A DNA stretch of 64,000 nt from Collinsella sp. An307 (GTDB taxonomy: Bacteria; Actinomycetota; Coriobacteriia; Coriobacteriales; Coriobacteriaceae). Of the stretch, positions 41,045-50,377 are shown piece after piece. A program made the position numbers and the translations under genes. The notes under the pieces were generated by a model. It ran no database searches. It was not told where the DNA came from and saw only the letters and a list, made by a program, of their open reading frames with translations. Every line of letters starts with the position of its first letter. Positions within the stretch are counted from its first letter, which is position 1. Location of the stretch: NCBI RefSeq assembly GCF_002161805.1, contig NZ_NFIP01000011.1, positions 1 to 64,000 of the forward strand, read 5' to 3'.

Positions 41045-42613
41045 ATGGCAACCATGTCCGCATCCGAGGTCCTTGGCCCCATCATGGTCGGCCCGTCGAG
41101 CTCGCATACCGCGGGCGCCCTGCGCTGCGCCCGCGTCGCCGCCTCGCTTATGCAGGCGCCCATCGTCCGCGTGCGCTTCACGCTCTACAACAGTTTTGCC
41201 CACACCTACCGCGGGCACGGCACCGACCGCGCGCTTGTGGCGGGCATCCTCGGGCTCGAGACCGATGACGAGCGCATCCGCGACGCCTTCGCGCTTGCCT
41301 CGGCGGCAGGGCTCGAGGTCGCCTTCGACATTGCGGGAGATGACGAGCGGATCCATCCCAACACGGCGGACATCGAGATGCAGGACGAGGCGGGCGGCAC
41401 CTGCCAAGTGCGCGGCGAGAGCCTCGGTGGCGGCCGTGTGCGCGTGAGCCGCATCAACGGTGTGACGGTTGACATCTCGGGCGAGTACGACACGCTCTTT
41501 GTCGCCCATCGCGACGCGCCGGGCGTCCTCGCGGCGCTCACGGTGCTGCTCTCGGAGCGCGGCATCAACATCGCCTTCATGCGCACCTACCGCACCGAGC
41601 GCGGCGGGCGCGCTTACACGGTCTTTGAACTTGACGAGCTACCGGACGAGGCGCTTCTGGACGAGCTTCGGAGTCGGCCCAACATCGTGACCGCAACCTA
41701 TGTGCGCGTTCCCGGCGCGGCGCCAGCGAGCATGGTGTGCGGGGGAGAGGAGTTCTTCGACACGGGCGCGGAGCTGCTCTCGCGCTGCCGTGAGCTCGGC
41801 ATGAATATCGGCGCCGTTATGGCTGTGCGCGAGGCGGTGCTCGCCGGCGAGAGCGAGGCCGTTGCCGCCATGGAGCGCGTGCTTTGCGCCATGCGGGCGG
41901 AGACCTGCGGGCCCCTTGTGGATCCGCGTCCCTCGCTCGGCGGCCTTATCGGCGGAGAGGCCCAGCAGGTGGCCCATGCCGGTACGGCCCTCACGGCGGC
42001 GCTCATGGGCGAGGTCCAGACGCGCGCTGTCGCCTACGCGCTCGCCGTGCTCGAGCGCTCGGCCTCCATGGGCGTCATCGTCGCCGCGCCCACGGCAGGC
42101 TCGGCGGGCGTGGTGCCGGGCTGCATCCTCGCCGTCGCGGAGCATCGCGGGCTCGACGACCATCAGGTGATGGACGCCCTGTACGCCGCCGCCGCCGTAG
42201 GGATGCTCCTTACCGTCAACGCCTGTGTGGCGGGTGCCGAGGGCGGCTGCCAGGCCGAGGTGGGAAGCGCCGCTGCCATGGCCGCCGCCGCGCTCACCCA
42301 GATGCTCGGCGGAACGCCCGAGCAGGCGCTCGCTGCCTCGTCGCTCGCCTTGGCAAACCTGCTCGGCCTGGTATGCGACCCGGTGGGCGGCCTTGTGGAG
42401 GTGCCCTGCCAGATGCGCAACGCCATCGGTGTTGCGGCGGCGTTCTCCTCCGCACAGCTTGCACTCTCGGGCATCGAGCCCCTTGTTCCCTTTGATGAGA
42501 TGGCCCATGTCATGCACGAGGTCGGGCGCGCCCTGCCCGCAACGCTGCGCGAGACGGCGCGGGGTGGTATCGCAGCGGCGCCGTCCGCCTGCGCTGCTTG
42601 CAAGGGCTGCTAG
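41045..42613 (+). CDS. sdaA: L-serine dehydratase, beta-alpha fusion
   Basis: A 522-aa iron-sulfur enzyme that deaminates L-serine to pyruvate and ammonia. The N-terminal beta region ('SASEVLGPIMVGPSSSHTAGA', 'YNSFAHTYRGHGTDRAL') includes an ACT-like part (about 150-220). The alpha region holds the catalytic and cluster residues ('IVAAPTAGSAGVVPG', 'NACVAGAEGGCQAEVGSA', 'LVCDPVGGLVEVPCQMRN'). In many Firmicutes these are two proteins; here they are one chain, with a short linker near residue 225. It is divergent from the L,D-transpeptidase. The gap between them holds GGCGG/CCGGC-rich short repeats (about 40,905-40,975). Confidence 0.93.
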   Translation: MATMSASEVLGPIMVGPSSSHTAGALRCARVAASLMQAPIVRVRFTLYNSFAHTYRGHGTDRALVAGILGLETDDERIRDAFALASAAGLEVAFDIAGDDERIHPNTADIEMQDEAGGTCQVRGESLGGGRVRVSRINGVTVDISGEYDTLFVAHRDAPGVLAALTVLLSERGINIAFMRTYRTERGGRAYTVFELDELPDEALLDELRSRPNIVTATYVRVPGAAPASMVCGGEEFFDTGAELLSRCRELGMNIGAVMAVREAVLAGESEAVAAMERVLCAMRAETCGPLVDPRPSLGGLIGGEAQQVAHAGTALTAALMGEVQTRAVAYALAVLERSASMGVIVAAPTAGSAGVVPGCILAVAEHRGLDDHQVMDALYAAAAVGMLLTVNACVAGAEGGCQAEVGSAAAMAAAALTQMLGGTPEQALAASSLALANLLGLVCDPVGGLVEVPCQMRNAIGVAAAFSSAQLALSGIEPLVPFDEMAHVMHEVGRALPATLRETARGGIAAAPSACAACKGC

Positions 42614-43054
42614 TAAGATCTACCTATCATTTCCTGTCACTACTGGACCCGGGAAGGCTGCCGGCAAAAGCCGCCGGCCGTCCCGGTTCTTGTGGCACCT
42701 GCCCCCGCCTTGTTCAGCGGTTGCAAACTTGGTTTCTTCGGCCATCCCTGAGAAAGAAACCAAGTGTATGAACGAATTGAGGCTAAAAACCCTCCTAAAC
42801 TTGGTTTCTTCGAGAAAGGGCCTCGGGGGTCAGACGAAACCGCCCGAGTTTTGTTATGTGACGCGGCTTGCGGACGGTGCGTGGACGGGTAGAGCTGGTA
42901 AACACGGCTCCAGTGGCCCTCGTTTTGTCAAAACCGTGTTCACCAGCTCTAGAGAGCCTCCAGGAGCTGGTAAACACGGTTTTGACGAATGCGGGCGGAG
43001 AATTATGACGAATGCGGGCGGGGTGCGGCCTAGCCCAATCCTCCGGACAAGCAA
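42614..43054. repeat. Non-coding region with nested inverted and direct repeats
   Basis: No gene is supportable. ACTTGGTTTCTT (42,727-42,738) and AAGAAACCAAGT (42,754-42,765) form a 12-bp hairpin, and AAACTTGGTTTCTTCG recurs near 42,797. AGAGCTGGTAAACACGG (42,891-42,907) is followed by an inverted copy within 42,927-42,950 and a direct copy at 42,963-42,985; the second pair match at 22 of 23 positions. TGACGAATGCGGGCGG is repeated at 42,983 and 43,006. It looks like an extragenic repeat family. Confidence 0.75.
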
Positions 43055-43078
43055 AGAGCCGTCCTCACGGACGGCTCT
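43055..43078 (-). terminator. Terminator of gltX
   Basis: AGAGCCGTCC (43,055-43,064) and GGACGGCTCT (43,069-43,078) enclose 4 nt. Read leftward the hairpin is followed by TTTGCTTGT. Confidence 0.8.
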
Positions 43079-43100
43079 AGCGGCAAGAGGTATGTGGGTG

Positions 43101-43141
43101 CTGTGTCTCGTTGCGATATCGGATATCGCAACGAGACACAG
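43101..43141. other. 41-bp near-perfect palindrome after gltX
   Basis: CTGTGTCTCGTTGCGATAT and its exact inverse flank a 3-base centre, giving 19-bp arms. It begins 4 bases from the gltX stop codon. No T-run follows directly, so it may protect the mRNA 3' end, assist the terminator at 43,055 or bind a protein. Confidence 0.8.
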
Positions 43142-43144
43142 CTG

Positions 43145-44632
43145 CTACAGCGCCATCGTGCGGGCGCGGTCGATGCGTGCGAGGCAGTCCTCGCGGCCGA
43201 TGAGCGCCATGGTCTCGCCGAGCGGCGGGGACACGAGGTTGCCGCAGACGGCAACGCGCACGGCCTGGAAGACGACGCGCTTCTTGAGGTCGAGCGCCTC
43301 GGGCAGGGGCTCGAGCGCACCGTCGATCGCCTCGGCGGTCCAAGCGGCGTCGTCGAGCGCCTCGAGAGCGGCGCGGGCAGCGTCAAGCACCGATGCCATG
43401 CCTTCCTTGGCAAGACCCTTTGCAACCGATTTCTCGTCATAGGCGAGGGTCTCGGCCGTGGCGAAGATGGGCGCGGCCACCGTGGCGGCGTCGGCGGGCA
43501 TCTTGGTGCGCGGGCGGACGATCTCGGCGAGGGCGTCGAACCACGCGGCGTCCGGGGTGACAGCGGGCTCGGCGTCGATGAGGCCCGCCTCAACGAGCTG
43601 CGGTACCAGAATCTTCTCCACAAAGGTGGCGTTGTCCATGCGGTTGATGTACTCGGCGTTCACCCAGTCGAGCTTCTTGGGGTCGAAGGTCGCCGGGTTC
43701 TTGGAGATGCGGTCGAGCGAGAACTCGCGAGCGAGCACGTCGCGCGGGATGATGGTGGTCTCGCCGTCGAGCGACCAGCCGAGCAGCGCCAGGTAGTTCA
43801 CAAAGGCGTCCGAGAGGTAGCCGGCATCGCGGTACTCCTCGACGCTCGTGGCGCCATGGCGCTTGGAGAGCTTCTTGCCGTCGGCGCCGAGAATCATCGA
43901 GAGGTGCGCAAAGACGGGAACGGGAGCGCCCAGCGCCTCGTAGACCATAATCTGGCGCGGGGTGTTGGAGAGGTGGTCGTCGCCGCGGATGACATGGGTG
44001 ATGCCCATGAGGGCGTCGTCGACCACGGTGGTGAAGTTGTAGGTGGGCGTGCCGTCGGAACGGAAGATCACAAAGTCGTCGAGTTCCTTGGCATCAAAGA
44101 CCACCTTGCCGTGGACAGCGTCGTTTACCACGACGTCGCCGCGGTCCTCGGGAACCTTGATGCGGATGGTGTAGCGCTCGCCGGCCTCCATGCGAGCGCG
44201 CGCCTCATCCGCGGGGATGTTGCGGCAGCGGCGCTGGTAGCCCTGGAACGGGTCCTTGCGCTCGCGCGCGGCGGCGCGGTCTGCCTCAAGCTGCTCGGGA
44301 GTGCAGAAGCAAGGGTAGGCGCGTCCCTCGGCGAGCAGACGTTCGGCGGCCTCACGGTAGATGTCGAGGCGCTCGGTCTGCGCATAGGGGCCAAAGTTGC
44401 CGCCCACCTCGGGGCCCTCGTCCCAGTCAAGCTCGAGCCAACGCATGGCGCGCAGGATGATCTGCGTGTTCTCTTCGGTGGAACGGTTGGGGTCGGTGTC
44501 GTCGATGCGCAGAATGAAGGTGCCGCCGTTGGCGCGGGCGAACGCCCAGTTGTAGATTGCGGTGCGCGCGCCGCCGATGTGGAGCTTGCCGGTGGGCGAG
44601 GGGGCGAAGCGGACGCGGACAGGCTGGGTCAT
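43145..44632 (-). CDS. gltX: Glutamyl-tRNA synthetase
   Basis: A 495-aa class I synthetase that charges tRNA-Glu. HIGH-type motif 'FAPSPTGKLHIGGARTAIYN' is at the N-terminus; the KMSKS-type motif is 'GKKLSKRHGATSVEEY'. The 'DDTDPNRSTEE' and 'HVIRGDDHLSNTPRQ' segments are diagnostic. The C-terminal anticodon-binding domain is complete. ATG 44,632 is chosen as the standard N-terminus; its Shine-Dalgarno is weak. The terminator and long palindrome lie downstream. Confidence 0.96.
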   Translation of the reverse strand: MTQPVRVRFAPSPTGKLHIGGARTAIYNWAFARANGGTFILRIDDTDPNRSTEENTQIILRAMRWLELDWDEGPEVGGNFGPYAQTERLDIYREAAERLLAEGRAYPCFCTPEQLEADRAAARERKDPFQGYQRRCRNIPADEARARMEAGERYTIRIKVPEDRGDVVVNDAVHGKVVFDAKELDDFVIFRSDGTPTYNFTTVVDDALMGITHVIRGDDHLSNTPRQIMVYEALGAPVPVFAHLSMILGADGKKLSKRHGATSVEEYRDAGYLSDAFVNYLALLGWSLDGETTIIPRDVLAREFSLDRISKNPATFDPKKLDWVNAEYINRMDNATFVEKILVPQLVEAGLIDAEPAVTPDAAWFDALAEIVRPRTKMPADAATVAAPIFATAETLAYDEKSVAKGLAKEGMASVLDAARAALEALDDAAWTAEAIDGALEPLPEALDLKKRVVFQAVRVAVCGNLVSPPLGETMALIGREDCLARIDRARTMAL

Positions 44633-44903
44633 GGTGAAACTCGCTTTCTGCAAGGTCGGATGGGCTTTCGAGCACATGAATTATAGCGCGGTCGCCGGTC
44701 GCGCACAGACCGTTCAGATATTTGTCCCAACTTTGGCCCGATGCGGCGGTTTCGCGACTGCGAGCGGGCGTATCGGGTACGCTAGGGGTCATGTAACGGC
44801 CTAGTTGTCCGCAATGCGAGCAGCGAGGTTCCGGTGGGCGGGCGCATGCCATGAGCGAGCGGCCGTCAGAAGACCTGTTAGGTGGCAGAGGAGGAGCGAT
44901 TCC

Positions 44904-45764
44904 ATGGCAGAGGCTGCAGGCTCAGGAGATGCCGTTGTCGAGGCGCGAGATCTCTGCATCGTCCGTGGAGGCGTGCGCACCTGTGAGTTCGCGACGTTTG
45001 CGGCGCACCCGGGCGAGGTCGTCGCGCTGGCGGCGGCCGAGGTGGCCCCCGTGCGCGACGCGCTCCTTGCCGTGGCAGGTCTGATCGCTCCTGCCGAGGG
45101 TTCGCTTTCGGTCGCAGGCACCGAGCTCGCGGCGCGCCCCGCGCGAGGGCCGCTTCGCCTGCGCCCCCGTCTGCCTCGCGGTACAGTGGGTGTTGGCGTA
45201 GTCAGTGGCGTGTGTGACGCGGTGTCCGCAGAGACTGTTGGCGACGCCCTTGCGCGTGAGTTCTCCCTCTGGCAGAGGCGGCGGCGTGCGACGGACGTCA
45301 CCGCCGCGTCGAACGTTGCCGACGCAGCGAACATCGCCGGCGCGACCGCCGATGCAAGCCCAGCGGGCAAGTCCAGTACGTCCGACGCCGCGGGTGACGT
45401 TATCGACTATCTCGGCCGTTTCGAGCTTGCGGGCGACATCGGTCGCACGGTCGGCGCGCTCGACCCCGCGCATCGCGCCCGCCTGAGCGCCGCCCTTGCC
45501 TTTGCGTGTCGCCCCGCCGCTGCGGTTCTCGACCTTACTGACGCCTTCGTGCGCAGCCTGTCCCAAGACGAGGCGTTCGCATTCCTGCGCCTGCTTGCCC
45601 ACATCGCGAGCGAGGAGCGCGCGGCGGTCCTCGTGGGAACAACCGATTCCGCAGTTGCTCGCGTGGTTACGCGAGCGTTTGCGCTCGATATCGATTCCGC
45701 GGAACTTCTTAACGCGAACGATTCCTCGGCAGGGTCTGACGGCGTTAGCGGTGCATATATATAG
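44904..45764 (+). CDS. Degenerate ABC ATPase-like protein (no Walker A)
   Basis: A 286-aa protein laid out like an ABC nucleotide-binding domain ('VEARDLCIVRGG...EFATFAAHPGEVVALAAAEVAPVRDALLAVAGLIAPAEGSL'), but the Walker A Gly-Lys-Ser/Thr is replaced by 'AAAEVAPVRDAL'. The signature is 'ALDPAHRARLSAALA' rather than LSGGQ, and the Walker B is 'AAVLDLTDAF'. It is probably unable to bind ATP normally. It lies 16 bp upstream of a YhgE-type membrane protein and may be its non-catalytic cytoplasmic partner. ATG 44,904 has GGAGGAG upstream. Confidence 0.7.
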   Translation: MAEAAGSGDAVVEARDLCIVRGGVRTCEFATFAAHPGEVVALAAAEVAPVRDALLAVAGLIAPAEGSLSVAGTELAARPARGPLRLRPRLPRGTVGVGVVSGVCDAVSAETVGDALAREFSLWQRRRRATDVTAASNVADAANIAGATADASPAGKSSTSDAAGDVIDYLGRFELAGDIGRTVGALDPAHRARLSAALAFACRPAAAVLDLTDAFVRSLSQDEAFAFLRLLAHIASEERAAVLVGTTDSAVARVVTRAFALDIDSAELLNANDSSAGSDGVSGAYI

Positions 45765-45780
45765 TGCAGATGGGAAACAG

Positions 45781-48528
45781 ATGATGTCCTCAGTGGTTGA
45801 TGTTTTGCGGCGAATCTTGAGCCCTCTCATGCGTGAGCCGCGTGCTGTGCGCACGCTTGCCCTCGTAGCCCTCGTGCCAGCTGCGGTTTGCCTTGTGGGC
45901 GTGCTCGCCCTCGCGCCCACGTTCGACGCCGCCTCACGTATCCCCGTTGCCGTGGTGAACCTGGACGCAGGCGCGACCGATGCGGACGGGCGCCGCGTGC
46001 ACGCTGGAGAAGACCTTGTGGATGATCTTGCGGACTCCCAAGAGCTCGCGTGGCAGGTGGTGGACGAGGACACGGCAGACGCAGGCGTCAGGGCGGGTTC
46101 GTTCGCGCTTGCGCTTGTGATCCCTAAGGATTATTCCGAGCATGTTGCAAGCATCGATAGCTCCGATCCTAAACAGGCAACCATAGAGATTGCGTCCTCG
46201 GGGGCCGAGAACGTGCTCGCCACCGAGGCGGGCAGCGCCGCCCTTCGTCAGGTGCAGGCGCGCCTCAAGAGCGATCTGGGCGAGAACTACGTGCTCTCGG
46301 TCCTAAACGAGGTCCGCTCTCAAGCATCCAAGCTCACGCTTTCCGCCGATGGCACGACCATGATGGCAGAGGCGCTCGAGGCCGTAGCCACCGGCAACGA
46401 CCAGCTGGCAGACGGGCTCACCCAAACGGCGGAGGGAACGGACGCCCTTGCCGAGGGAATCGCGACCATCTCATCCGGCGTCGCCGCTGCGGGTACGGGC
46501 GCCGAAGCCATCGCCCAAGGTCTCGAAGCCACCGGGACTCAGGGCGCAGGAGCGCTCGAAAGTGGTTCCGAGGCACTCGCGCAGGGGCTCGAGACGGTTT
46601 CGGCGACTACAGTGGGCATGGGTGAGCAGGTGGTGACCGCGGGCACGAGCCTCGAGGAGGTCTCCGCACGGTTGACGTCTGCTACCGGCTCGCTCGCCGC
46701 GATGGGCGAGGTCACAGGTGTTATCGAGAAGCATGAGGAGACTCTTGCCGCAGCGCTCACCTCAGCCACCGCGGCGGCAGCCTCGCTCAAGGAGCACGCG
46801 ACGGCCGCCGTCGAGGGCGTCGGTTCGATGCGCGACGGCATCACCGCGGTCGCGACCGGGGCAGACGCGCTTGCGGCCGAGCTCGCCGGTAGCGAGGACG
46901 GTTCCACCGCGGGCGTGGAGCAGGACTTCGCGCAGCTCAATGCGCGCTACAACGAACTTTCTGCCACGCTCGACGGGCTGCTTCAAGACCTCGATGCGGC
47001 GCTGTCAGGCACCGCCGCAGACGGCTCGAGCGCGCCTAGCACCGGCGCGGAGGGCGCGACGGCACATGGAGCTGCGACAGACATCGCCGGTTCTGCGGCG
47101 GGGGCCTCGGGCGGCTCCGGCGCGTCGTCTACGGCGGCAATCGACGCCGATGCTCTCGGTGCCCTGCGCACCCAGATCGCCGAGGTGCGCGACGAGCTCG
47201 CCGTCCTCGACACTGAGCAAAAGGCGCTCGCCGAGCGCGTGTCCGGCGCATCCAAAGCCTCCCGTAGCCTTGCGGACTCCGCTGCCTCCGCCGCAGCGGG
47301 CATGTCCGTCCTCGACGACGCAAACGCCGGTATCGCCAGCGACCTCGATACGCTTAAAGCGACTGCGGAGAGCCTCTCTGGAGTGGGGGAGGACCTCACC
47401 GGTGCGGTGACAAACCTGGCAGGTGAGGCAACCGATGCGGTGACCAACGTGTTCTATGCCGAGACGGCGCTTGCAGGCACCACGCTGGCGGACGGAACTG
47501 AGGTGCCCGGTCTTGCAAGCTCGGTCACCCTGCTCGGCAAGGGTGTTACGGCGGTGGGCGAGCAGCTCTCGGGCGAGGGTGCCCTCGGCGCGGGTGCAAC
47601 CGGGCTCTCGCAGGGGGCGGCCGCCCTTGGTGAGGTGCTCTCCACCATGGCGCAAGGGACCTTCGCCATCGGCACGGGCAACACCGCGCTCGCGCAGGCG
47701 CTCGACGCCGTCAACCAGGGTGTGGGCGCGCTCGGGAGCGGTTTCTCGTCGCTTGCTTCTGTGCAGAGCCAGTTGGGTGAGGGGACGCGCCAGATCGCCG
47801 AAGCAACCGACGGCGTGACCGATACGCTCGAGGCGGCGGGCGATACGCTCGCCAATGCCACCGGTAACGCCGCCGAGCGTGCCGAGGTCGCCGCGAGCCC
47901 GGTCCGCTTCCGCACAAGCGTGCGCGACCGCGTTACCTCTGCGGGCTCCGTTGCGCCCATCGCGGCTGCCGTTGCTGTGTGGCTGGGCGCTCTCGCGTCT
48001 GTGCTCGTCGTGCCCGCGCTTGACGCACGCGCCGCGCTTGCGGGTAGGGGAGCGGCGGCTGCGGCGGCCCAGTTTGCGCAGTGCGCGGTCCTCGCGCTCG
48101 CGCAGGGCACCCTCATCGGCGCCGCGGCTGCTCTTTCCTCGGGGCTCTCGGGTTCCTCTGCCGTCTCGTTCGTGGCGCTCACCGTCCTCGGGGCGCTTGC
48201 TTGCGCCGCCTTCGCGCAGGCAGCGCGTCTCATCTCCGGGCGCTTAGCCCCGGCGGTATTCATCTTTGCCCTTGTGATCCAGCTGCTCTGTGCGGGGCTC
48301 GTTCTGCCCGCGTTCTTCTCCGAGGGCATCTTTGCCGCCCTGGGCTCAGTGCTGCCCGTGAACGTGCTCGCCGAGGCTCTACGCTCCTGTGCGGCCGCAG
48401 GTGCAGCTGGTGCGGGCGTTGCGGGCGCGGTTGCCTACCTTGTCCTTATCGCTATGGTGGCGCTTGCCGTGTCTATCATCTGCGCCCAAGGTCTCTGCCG
48501 GCGCCGGGCACAGCACCTTCCGGCCTAG
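45781..48528 (+). CDS. YhgE/Pip-family ABC-2-type membrane protein
   Basis: A 915-aa envelope protein. One membrane segment near residue 28-48 is followed by the conserved 'RIPVAVVNLDAGATDADGRRVHAGEDL' and a very long extracellular Ala/Gly/Thr-rich region (about 150-690) with repeated 'LAEGIATISSGVAAAGTGAEAIAQGLEA'-type heptads, as in phage-infection protein YhgE/Pip and type VII-associated EsaA. The C-terminus has about five to six membrane helices. Family members act as phage receptors or in secretion; the role here is unknown. It is paired with the pseudo-ATPase gene upstream. Confidence 0.88.
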   Translation: MMSSVVDVLRRILSPLMREPRAVRTLALVALVPAAVCLVGVLALAPTFDAASRIPVAVVNLDAGATDADGRRVHAGEDLVDDLADSQELAWQVVDEDTADAGVRAGSFALALVIPKDYSEHVASIDSSDPKQATIEIASSGAENVLATEAGSAALRQVQARLKSDLGENYVLSVLNEVRSQASKLTLSADGTTMMAEALEAVATGNDQLADGLTQTAEGTDALAEGIATISSGVAAAGTGAEAIAQGLEATGTQGAGALESGSEALAQGLETVSATTVGMGEQVVTAGTSLEEVSARLTSATGSLAAMGEVTGVIEKHEETLAAALTSATAAAASLKEHATAAVEGVGSMRDGITAVATGADALAAELAGSEDGSTAGVEQDFAQLNARYNELSATLDGLLQDLDAALSGTAADGSSAPSTGAEGATAHGAATDIAGSAAGASGGSGASSTAAIDADALGALRTQIAEVRDELAVLDTEQKALAERVSGASKASRSLADSAASAAAGMSVLDDANAGIASDLDTLKATAESLSGVGEDLTGAVTNLAGEATDAVTNVFYAETALAGTTLADGTEVPGLASSVTLLGKGVTAVGEQLSGEGALGAGATGLSQGAAALGEVLSTMAQGTFAIGTGNTALAQALDAVNQGVGALGSGFSSLASVQSQLGEGTRQIAEATDGVTDTLEAAGDTLANATGNAAERAEVAASPVRFRTSVRDRVTSAGSVAPIAAAVAVWLGALASVLVVPALDARAALAGRGAAAAAAQFAQCAVLALAQGTLIGAAAALSSGLSGSSAVSFVALTVLGALACAAFAQAARLISGRLAPAVFIFALVIQLLCAGLVLPAFFSEGIFAALGSVLPVNVLAEALRSCAAAGAAGAGVAGAVAYLVLIAMVALAVSIICAQGLCRRRAQHLPA

Positions 48529-48838
48529 CGGGTTTGCACGGCGTGCACGCCGTTGCGTCGACTGGTCGCAGTGCAATTTGGTGCAGCGGCTGCCGGCCAG
48601 GGTTATGGCGATACGGTAAGTGCACAACCAAAATTGTCCTTGTCGGTGCGTAAACCATAGGATAGGTGTACCATGCACTGTTGCGGACTTGTGAGGAGTC
48701 GCTGTGCGCGTGTCGCCGTGCCGCTCCAAGCGCTCCGCACCCAGCGGTGCTCCGGTACCGCGCCCCGGCGGTGCGTCGCAGCACCGCCCCTACCAAAAGC
48801 AGGCGCAGCCGCGCCCGATTCTAGCTGGAAGGTTACCG
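48529..48838 (+). promoter_or_regulatory. Intergenic leader with promoter of the Wzz-CpsD-CpsB genes
   Basis: A 16-bp palindrome ACGGCGTGCACGCCGT (48,538-48,553) just after the YhgE-like gene may act as a terminator stem. A promoter, TTGTCC (48,634-48,639) and TAGGAT (48,658-48,663) with an 18-bp spacer, precedes a leader of about 170 nt and ATG 48,839. No other gene is supportable. Confidence 0.55.
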
Positions 48839-49498
48839 ATGACTCTGCTCGAACTCATCACCTTGCTGCGCAAGCACCTCAAGCTGGTGGTAACGCTGCC
48901 TGTCGTGTGCGCCATCGTCATGGCCCTCGCGAGCGTTATCGTCATGCGCGACTCTTACACCGCCACGGGCGACATGTACGTGCTCGCCGGCACGGCCGAT
49001 AGCACCGGCTCCGCGCTCTCAAGCGAGCTTTCTGCGAGCCAGATGCTCTCCAACGACGTTGCGACGCTCCTCACCTCGAGCCGCGTCGAGGATGACGCGG
49101 CGCGTCAGGCTGGCCTCGAGGACCTCGATGACTTCGACATCGAGGTCTCGAGTGAGACCACCACGCGTCTCATCTCGCTCTCCGTCACGGGCAGCGACCC
49201 TGTCGAGTGCGCCAACGTCGCCAACGCGCTCATGTCGAGCGTCTCAGCCGTCGCTCAGGAGGTCATGAGCGTCGAGAGCGTCAACGTGGTGGACGAGGCC
49301 GAGGTGCCCACCGCCCCATCCGGCCCCAACCGCATGCTCTACATCGCAGTCGCCCTTATGGCAGGTCTCTTTGCCGCGGTTGCGATCGTTGTCCTGCTCG
49401 ATATCCTCGACACCCGCATCCGCGGTGAGCACGACGTCGAGGAGCTGCTCGGGGTGCCCGTCATCGGCCGCATCCCTGTCATGAAGGGGGGCATGTAA
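48839..49498 (+). CDS. Wzz/CpsC-type polysaccharide chain-length regulator
   Basis: A 219-aa membrane adaptor with two membrane helices (about 18-38, 'LKLVVTLPVVCAIVMALASVIV', and about 170-195) around an extracellular coiled coil. The conserved Pro-rich membrane edge 'VVDEAEVPTAPSGPNRMLYIA' and the cytoplasmic 'LDTRIRGEHDVEELLGVPVIGRIP' tail identify the YveK/CpsC type, which activates the tyrosine kinase encoded next. GGAAGG lies before ATG 48,839. Confidence 0.9.
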   Translation: MTLLELITLLRKHLKLVVTLPVVCAIVMALASVIVMRDSYTATGDMYVLAGTADSTGSALSSELSASQMLSNDVATLLTSSRVEDDAARQAGLEDLDDFDIEVSSETTTRLISLSVTGSDPVECANVANALMSSVSAVAQEVMSVESVNVVDEAEVPTAPSGPNRMLYIAVALMAGLFAAVAIVVLLDILDTRIRGEHDVEELLGVPVIGRIPVMKGGM

Positions 49499-49501
49499 GC
49501 C

Positions 49502-50359
49502 ATGCAGATGCAGCGCAAGTCCGAGGGCGCCGACGCCCAGGTGGTTCAGAACGCCGCCAAGACGCTTTACGCCAACATCCGCTTTGCGAGCGTCGACCAT
49601 CCCATCAAGGTTGTCATGCTCACATCGTCGGTTCCTAACGAGGGCAAGACCACGGTCGCCTACAACCTCGCCGTCGCTGTCGCCTCGGGCGGCAAGCGCG
49701 TGCTGCTCGTCGAGTGCGATATGCGCCGCCGTTCCATCGCCGACTCCATAGGCGAGCGCGCCCGCTACGGCATCTACAGCGTGCTCTCGCATCAGGTTGA
49801 GCTCTCGCAGGCGGTCGTTGCCACGCAGCAGGCCAATCTCTTCTTCCTCGATGCCGAGCCCAACATCCCCAACCCGGCCGACATCATCTCCTCGCACCGC
49901 TTCCGCGACCTCATCGCTACCATGAAGGCGAGCTACGATTTCGTGATCGTGGACACGCCGCCCGTGGGCACCTTTGTTGACGCGGCGATTCTCTCCACGC
50001 TGGTGGACGGTACCGCCATCGTCGTGCGTGACCGCTTCACCCACAGAAACGAGGTCCTTGCCGCCTATGAGCAGCTGAAAAAGGCCGATGCCAACATCAT
50101 TGGCGTGATCTTGAACGGTACGGAGTCCGATACGAGCGAGTACTACTACTCCTACTACAACAAGGACGGCAAGCGCGTGCGTAAGGGCCACGACCATGTG
50201 GAGGAAGGGCCGAGTCTGCCCACCCAGCGCTCCGCCACCCCGCAGGCCGCTTCTGTGCCCACCCAGCGCTCTGCCTCAGGCAGCGTTCCCGCCCAGCGTG
50301 CGGCGGGTGTTGCCCCTGCACAGGGGTCGCTTCAGAGCGGCAGCCGTTTCTCGCGTTAG
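49502..50359 (+). CDS. CpsD/YwqD-type tyrosine-protein kinase
   Basis: A 285-aa cytoplasmic BY-kinase: Walker A 'TSSVPNEGKTT', Walker A' 'VLLVECDMRRRS' and Walker B 'FVIVDTPPVGTF'. A tyrosine cluster 'EYYYSYYNKDGKR' lies near residue 203 and is the autophosphorylation site, but it is followed by a further 70-residue Gln/Ala/Pro-rich tail with three 'PTQRSA'-like repeats, longer than usual. Starts 3 bp after the adaptor gene. Confidence 0.93.
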   Translation: MQMQRKSEGADAQVVQNAAKTLYANIRFASVDHPIKVVMLTSSVPNEGKTTVAYNLAVAVASGGKRVLLVECDMRRRSIADSIGERARYGIYSVLSHQVELSQAVVATQQANLFFLDAEPNIPNPADIISSHRFRDLIATMKASYDFVIVDTPPVGTFVDAAILSTLVDGTAIVVRDRFTHRNEVLAAYEQLKKADANIIGVILNGTESDTSEYYYSYYNKDGKRVRKGHDHVEEGPSLPTQRSATPQAASVPTQRSASGSVPAQRAAGVAPAQGSLQSGSRFSR

Positions 50360-50377
50360 TAGTTCGAGCGATCTAGT

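Noticed and set aside
42727-43021. Possible CRISPR array
   Set aside because: Copies alternate in orientation, are few and have uneven spacing; no cas genes nearby.
44805-44903. Longer N-terminus for the pseudo-ATPase gene
   Set aside because: The extra codons encode an Arg/Trp-rich stretch, and a strong GGAGGAG precedes ATG 44,904.
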